DNA from: Photobacterium marinum
Lineage (GTDB): Bacteria; Pseudomonadota; Gammaproteobacteria; Enterobacterales; Vibrionaceae
Reading direction: 5' to 3'
DNA length: 64,000 nucleotides
Assembly (NCBI RefSeq): GCF_000331515.1
Contig: NZ_AMZO01000007.1
Span: 87,110-151,109 of the forward strand
Positions 59,789 to 64,000 of the stretch are shown here, piece by piece (within the stretch, counting starts at the first letter, position 1; each line of letters begins with the position of its first letter). The notes beneath the pieces are model-generated. The model had not been told where the DNA came from. It ran no database searches and worked only from the letters and a program-made list of their open reading frames with translations. The position numbers were made by a program, and so were the translations under genes.

Positions 59789-62254
59789 ATGAAGAAAAGC
59801 ACCATGATTAAGCTGCCAGTTCGCTTTGCCGCACCTGCACCCAAAAAGCCGGACACGAAAAAGCCCGGAGAAAAGAAACCCGCCACGACCCGGCGTAAAC
59901 CGGCGGCGAAGTCAGCTAAAACAACGACCAGAAAACGCCCGGCAAAGCGGGGCAAGAAAAAGAGTACCAGAAAGAAGCAATCATCAATGCCACGGTGGCT
60001 CAAATGGTTGTTGAGCTTTGGTTTGAAAGTGTCGATTGCAGTGGTTGCTGTACTGCTTGTTGTCGGGATCTATCTGGATAATGTGGTTCGCGATAAGTTC
60101 GATGGTCAGTTGTGGAATCTGCCTGCGGTCGTTTACGGTCGTGTGCTGACTTTACAGCCGGATCAGGCGATGACGCTGGATGAGATCCGCCGGGAGCTTG
60201 ATTTGCTGCAGTACCATAAAGTCAGGACACCGCAGCGGATAGGTGAGTACTCGTCTTCTTCAACCCGGATTGAACTGAACCGTCGTCCTTTTGAATTCGA
60301 GGATGGTCATGAGGGCGCTCGCCATGTGATGCTGACGTTTGCTGATAACGAGCTGAAGAGCATCTCTGAGGTGGGAACCAAGCGCCAGCTTGGCTATCTG
60401 CGTATTGAACCCAAGATGCTGGGGATGCTGGGCACCAAAGAAGGTGAACAGCGTATCTTCCTGCCGCGGGAGCGGTTCCCTGAGGTTCTGGTTGATGCCT
60501 TGCTGGTTACCGAAGACCGCGATTTCTACCACCATGAAGGTGTCTCACCATTAGCTATTTTACGTGCGCTGGTGGTGAACCTGAAAGCTGGCCGGACTGT
60601 GCAGGGCGGCAGTACTTTGACGCAGCAGCTGGCCAAGAACATTTTCCTGTCCCGAGATCGAACACTGCTGCGGAAGTTGAGTGAAGCCTATATTGCCCTG
60701 ATCATTGATTATCGCTACAGCAAGGACAGGATCCTTGAAGCGTACTTAAATGAAATTTATCTGGGGCAGGACGGAGCGAAAGAGGTTCACGGCTTTGCTC
60801 TCGGGGCGAGGTTGTACTTTGGCCGTCCGTTGCAGGAACTGCGTATTGATCAGCAGGCCCTGTTGGTGGGGATGGCAAAAGGACCATCTTATTACAACCC
60901 GTGGCGTAATCCGGAGCGGGCGCGTCAGCGTCGGGATCTGGTTCTGAGACTGATGATGGATAACGGTATCCTGAATGGTGCACAGTACGAGCAGGCAGCT
61001 TCCCGTCCGTTGGATGTTCAGTCTCGCCCTAAGATTGCTAGTCGCCAGCCGGCGTATTTCCAGCAGTTGCAGCGTGAGCTGAAGCAGAAAGTAGGGGATA
61101 ACTTTACTCCGGGGATTGGCCTGAGGGTGTTCAGTACCTTAGATCCGTTGTCACAGCAGAAAGCGGAAGAGGCTGTGCTGTCTATGGTGCCGAAACTTAA
61201 TAAGAAAGCGAAAACCAAGGTTGAGAGCGCGATTGTTGCGGTTGACCGCCAGAGTGGTGAAATCCGGGCGATGATTGGCGGCAGCCGGCCGGGTTATGCC
61301 GGATTTAACCGTGCTCTGGATGCCAGCCGACAGATTGGTTCTCTGGTGAAACCAGCGGTTTACCTGGCTGCATTACGCAAGCCTGAAAAATTCACCCTGG
61401 CTACAACGGTGGATGATAAGCCTATCGTTCTCAAAGGAAGTCGCGGAACGGCCTGGAAGCCGCGAAATTATGACCGTCGCTTTCGTGGTGAGGTGCCTCT
61501 GTATTATGCCCTGGCGAAGTCGCTGAATGTTCCGACTGTCAACCTGGGGATGCAGGTTGGGCTGGAGCAGGTGATCAATACCATGGTTCAGCTGGGCGTG
61601 GATCGCAATGAAATCCCTAAACTACCATCAATTTTGCTAGGTGCCTTTACGCTGACTCCGTACCAGGTGACCCAGATGTACCAGTCAGTCACCAGCGGTG
61701 GGCGTAAGGCTGAATTGACAGCGCTGCGTGCAGTTGTCGATCAGCAGGGGAATCTATTGTTCCAGAGCTATCCGAAAGCCAAACAGGTGGTACCGGAGCA
61801 AGCCGCTTGGTTGACAACTTACGGGATGAAGAATGTGGTCAGTCAGGGAACCGCTAGATTTTTGCAGCCTAAGTTCGGTTGGGCGGCGCTGGCCGGTAAA
61901 ACCGGGACAACTGACAAAGCGCGGGACAGTTGGTTTGTCGGTATTGATGGTCGGGAAGTGGTAACTGTCTGGCTTGGTCGTGACGATAATAAGCCGATTA
62001 ACCTGACCGGCTCTGCCGGAGCTCTGCGTCTTTACAACAATTATCTGGAGCGTCGTCATCCTGAGCCATTGCGCCTGACCTGGCCTAAGAAGCTAACAAC
62101 GGTTAAGTATAACCGTCTGCCGAACGGTACCTTAGCGATGGATTGCGCCGGGAATCAATCTTTGCCAGCCTGGGATAAGGACGGCTCGTTGCGTTCTCGA
62201 TGTGATGGCAGTAAGCCCGCAGGATGGATAAAGGATATGTTCTCTTGGAACTGA
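59789..62254 (+). CDS. mrcB: MrcB, penicillin-binding protein 1B (bifunctional class A PBP)
   Basis: PBP1b polymerises and crosslinks peptidoglycan. From ATG 59789 it has 821 residues. A Lys/Arg/Pro-rich cytoplasmic tail is followed by one transmembrane helix, a UB2H domain (the LpoB-binding region in E. coli), and the GT51 domain with EDRDFYHHEG and GGSTLTQQLAKN. The transpeptidase domain has the active Ser in GSLVK, SLN in AKSLNVPT and KTGTTDKA. In-frame starts at 59705, 59759 and 59804 are also possible; none has a clear ribosome binding site. Confidence 0.95.
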   Translation: MKKSTMIKLPVRFAAPAPKKPDTKKPGEKKPATTRRKPAAKSAKTTTRKRPAKRGKKKSTRKKQSSMPRWLKWLLSFGLKVSIAVVAVLLVVGIYLDNVVRDKFDGQLWNLPAVVYGRVLTLQPDQAMTLDEIRRELDLLQYHKVRTPQRIGEYSSSSTRIELNRRPFEFEDGHEGARHVMLTFADNELKSISEVGTKRQLGYLRIEPKMLGMLGTKEGEQRIFLPRERFPEVLVDALLVTEDRDFYHHEGVSPLAILRALVVNLKAGRTVQGGSTLTQQLAKNIFLSRDRTLLRKLSEAYIALIIDYRYSKDRILEAYLNEIYLGQDGAKEVHGFALGARLYFGRPLQELRIDQQALLVGMAKGPSYYNPWRNPERARQRRDLVLRLMMDNGILNGAQYEQAASRPLDVQSRPKIASRQPAYFQQLQRELKQKVGDNFTPGIGLRVFSTLDPLSQQKAEEAVLSMVPKLNKKAKTKVESAIVAVDRQSGEIRAMIGGSRPGYAGFNRALDASRQIGSLVKPAVYLAALRKPEKFTLATTVDDKPIVLKGSRGTAWKPRNYDRRFRGEVPLYYALAKSLNVPTVNLGMQVGLEQVINTMVQLGVDRNEIPKLPSILLGAFTLTPYQVTQMYQSVTSGGRKAELTALRAVVDQQGNLLFQSYPKAKQVVPEQAAWLTTYGMKNVVSQGTARFLQPKFGWAALAGKTGTTDKARDSWFVGIDGREVVTVWLGRDDNKPINLTGSAGALRLYNNYLERRHPEPLRLTWPKKLTTVKYNRLPNGTLAMDCAGNQSLPAWDKDGSLRSRCDGSKPAGWIKDMFSWN

Positions 62255-62284
62255 GTTTCAGTGAATTACATTCAAACTGATAGT

Positions 62285-62316
62285 AAATCGCCCGGTTTAT
62301 ACCGGGCGATTTTTTT
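62285..62316. terminator. Bidirectional terminator between mrcB and the HD-GYP gene
   Basis: AAATCGCCCGGT-TTAT-ACCGGGCGATTT with T7 after is a strong stem, 30 bp after mrcB and just beyond the stop of the convergent gene. Confidence 0.93.
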
Positions 62317-62320
62317 AGGC

Positions 62321-63577
62321 TTAGTCATCGGCATCGAAGTAGAACGACATTCGGATGCGTGGATTGAGGTAGGTGTGGACGTTTTCCGGCAGCTTGTGCG
62401 GCGGGATTGCCTGTTCAATCCTGAGACCGCTTTCTTCCAGATCGATGATCGGTGCTTCGTTAGAAGGCACTGACGGATCATAGAGTAGCACATTCGGAAA
62501 TAGCAGACTTTCAGAGTTAACTGAAATCACCAGGCCAAGCTGTTGATTAGATAGTTGGACCACACTGCCTGGCGGATAAACCCCCATCAGGCGAATAAAC
62601 AGGGCCAGGTAATCGCTGTTGTACTGCTCCTTCTTGTTTTTAAACAGGTAGGAGAGAGCACTGTAAGGGATTCGGGCCTTGTTCGGATCCTGTGGGTGGC
62701 AGAGCGTGTCATAAGCATTAACAATGGCTACTAACTGGGCATTGTTGTCAATCTCATCACCTTTAAGCTGGCTCGGATAGCCGCTGCCATCAAGCAGTTC
62801 ATGGTGCTGGCTCAGGATGGGTTTGGCTGCTTCCGGGAAGCTTTCGGCAAGGTTGGCCAGATCCAGACTGTATTTTGTGTGTAGCTTAAGGTAATTCTGC
62901 TCCGGTTCTGTCAATGGCGTTGTTTTACGCAGAATCGCAGAAGGAATTTTGAGTTTCCCCATATCGTGGAACAGGGCACCCAGAGCAATCGTCTTGATTT
63001 CCCTTGCGGATTTGCCACAGGACTTGGCCAGCATCATCGATAGAATGGCGACGTTCAGTGAATGAAAGTAGATATCTTCCGACTCTTTTGAATCATTCAT
63101 CAGGTGGAGAGCGATGCTGTCGCTTTCAAGCAGAGCGTCAACCATATCTTCCACCAGGCCTTCTGCTTCCTGAATAGCGGTGACAGGACGACTTTTGATT
63201 TTTCCGACAATGGAGCGCAATTGTCCCATTGAACGGTTAAAGTTTTTCTCGCAGCGTTGTAGCTTGAGTTTGTAGTTTTTCAGCCGGGTGATGCGTCCCT
63301 GTTTTTCTTTCCACAGTTTCTCGGCCTGACGATCAAGAAAGTGGCTTTCATCTTCGGTCAGGGCATCTACCGGCGTATCAGGGTCAAGTGGCTTAGTGTC
63401 ACTTTTTTCAGGGATTAGATAGACAAACTTAACGCCCAGATTCTTGATAAGGCGGATTTGCTGGTGATCTTTAATCTTAAAATGGTTCAGTAGAAAAGGG
63501 TGATCAGTCCACTGTAAGGGGAGCTTAATATATAAACCTTCGGTTAAGCGCTCTACTGAGAGTTTGATACTTGCCAT
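62321..63577 (-). CDS. HD-GYP domain protein, probable cyclic di-GMP phosphodiesterase
   Basis: This 418-residue protein has an N-terminal DUF3391-type domain (SVERLTEGLYIKLPLQWTDH) and a central coiled segment. The HD-GYP domain has the HD pair in FHDMGKLKIP and the signature HHELLDGSGYP. HSLNVAILSMMLAKSCG supplies another metal-site helix. The motif set is intact, so hydrolysis of cyclic di-GMP is expected, though not shown. There is no transmembrane segment or receiver domain. It is monocistronic and converges on mrcB. Confidence 0.92.
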   Translation of the reverse strand: MASIKLSVERLTEGLYIKLPLQWTDHPFLLNHFKIKDHQQIRLIKNLGVKFVYLIPEKSDTKPLDPDTPVDALTEDESHFLDRQAEKLWKEKQGRITRLKNYKLKLQRCEKNFNRSMGQLRSIVGKIKSRPVTAIQEAEGLVEDMVDALLESDSIALHLMNDSKESEDIYFHSLNVAILSMMLAKSCGKSAREIKTIALGALFHDMGKLKIPSAILRKTTPLTEPEQNYLKLHTKYSLDLANLAESFPEAAKPILSQHHELLDGSGYPSQLKGDEIDNNAQLVAIVNAYDTLCHPQDPNKARIPYSALSYLFKNKKEQYNSDYLALFIRLMGVYPPGSVVQLSNQQLGLVISVNSESLLFPNVLLYDPSVPSNEAPIIDLEESGLRIEQAIPPHKLPENVHTYLNPRIRMSFYFDADD

Positions 63578-63796
63578 TATTTTTAGCGCAACCTGTTATC
63601 GTAATATTTATACACCTGTAGGGTTATATGCAGTTTGCCGGAGTCAGTTTGCTTGCGGGAAAACCATGTGCATAGCTATGGCATAAAATGCAGTGATTTA
63701 ATGAAACTGTAGGCATTCTGCTTATTGCTATCATTGTAAACTATATCTTTGGCGTGGCCCAATATGAAATTCGATGATATTTGAAAGCGAGAGATG
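63578..63796. other. Intergenic region upstream of the HD-GYP gene
   Basis: The region is AT-rich. A 10-bp palindrome CATAGCTATG lies at 63671-63680. No clear promoter or small gene was recognised. Confidence 0.35.
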
Positions 63797-63826
63797 AAAA
63801 AAAACCTCATCAGATGATGAGGTTTT
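63797..63826 (-). terminator. Terminator downstream of tRNA-Thr
   Basis: On the minus strand AAAACCTCATC-ATCT-GATGAGGTTTT is followed by further Ts (eight in total). It lies 7 bp beyond the tRNA 3' end and closes the tRNA transcript. Confidence 0.93.
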
Positions 63827-63832
63827 AAAGAA

Positions 63833-63908
<76 letters not shown>

Positions 63909-63982
63909 GGTGCGCAGTGATTCTCTATTGAGAAAAACTACTTTGTTTTTATTCTTTTCAAGCTAATGCTTAAATTGAAAAG

Positions 63983-64000
63983 TGGCTCCCCCTGCGGGAC
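63983..64000 (-). tRNA. 3' end of a second tRNA (probably tRNA-Asn), cut by window end
   Basis: On the minus strand GTCCCGCAGGGGGAGCCA reads as the end of a T-stem, a 7-nt acceptor strand, discriminator G and CCA. The implied 5' acceptor TCCCCCT, with U1 and discriminator G, fits tRNA-Asn best, but the anticodon is outside the window. Confidence 0.6.

Overview
This window is a stretch of core chromosome from a gammaproteobacterium of the family Vibrionaceae. The evidence is the near-complete protein agreement with Vibrio/Photobacterium housekeeping loci, and three gene neighbourhoods: DciA (not SecM) between lpxC and secA, a HapR/LuxR/LitR-type quorum-sensing regulator beside hpt, and the order hpt - carbonic anhydrase - yadGH - panCB - folK - pcnB - gluQRS - dksA - sfsA - thpR - hrpB - mrcB. 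A Photobacterium-like genus is possible, but I cannot fix genus from sequence alone. I see no prophage, insertion sequence, CRISPR array or integron.

Layout. 1-10505 (+): the distal division/cell-wall (dcw) cluster, mraY (5' truncated by the window), murD, ftsW, murG, murC, ftsQ, ftsA, ftsZ, lpxC, with no ddlB between murC and ftsQ. 10648-11118 (-): dciA, convergent with lpxC. 11119-11563: a long structured leader, then secA and mutT (+). 14892-20950 (-): a type IV pilus block pilA-pilB-pilC-pilD running into coaE-zapD-yacG. nadC (-) and ampD (+) are divergent. 23250-30292 (+): pdhR-aceE-aceF-lpdA, the pyruvate dehydrogenase operon with a perfect PdhR operator. 30445-33355 (-): aphA and a chemoreceptor. 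33462-35732 (+): a patatin/POTRA/beta-barrel protein (type Vd autotransporter architecture). 35968-38565 (+): acnB. Then a glycerate kinase (-), yacL (+), glnK-amtB (+), the Fur-type iron(III) uptake operon fbpABC (+), the LuxR/HapR-family regulator (-), hpt (+), carbonic anhydrase (-) and yadGH (+). The minus-strand block panB-panC, folK, pcnB, gluQRS, dksA, sfsA, thpR follows, then hrpB and mrcB (+), an HD-GYP protein (-), tRNA-Thr (-) and the 3' end of another tRNA (-).

How the parts work together. Peptidoglycan precursor synthesis (MurD, MurC, MraY, MurG), septal assembly (FtsW/Q/A/Z), the polymerase PBP1b (mrcB), the Z-ring factor ZapD, muropeptide recycling (AmpD) and lipid A synthesis (LpxC) form the envelope/division theme. 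Pyruvate dehydrogenase and aconitase B feed central carbon flow. GlnK-AmtB and FbpABC are nutrient uptake systems with recognisable sigma-54/NtrC and Fur signals. Type IV pili, the chemoreceptor, the HD-GYP phosphodiesterase and the HapR-type regulator make up the behaviour and quorum-sensing layer.

No gene cluster here looks like a wholly new system. The most interesting signals are regulatory: overlapping alternative hairpins in the secA leader, an NtrC enhancer built into the yacL terminator upstream of glnK, a flagellar-type promoter overlapping the opposite-strand start of the type Vd gene, and a probable non-AUG start for pcnB.
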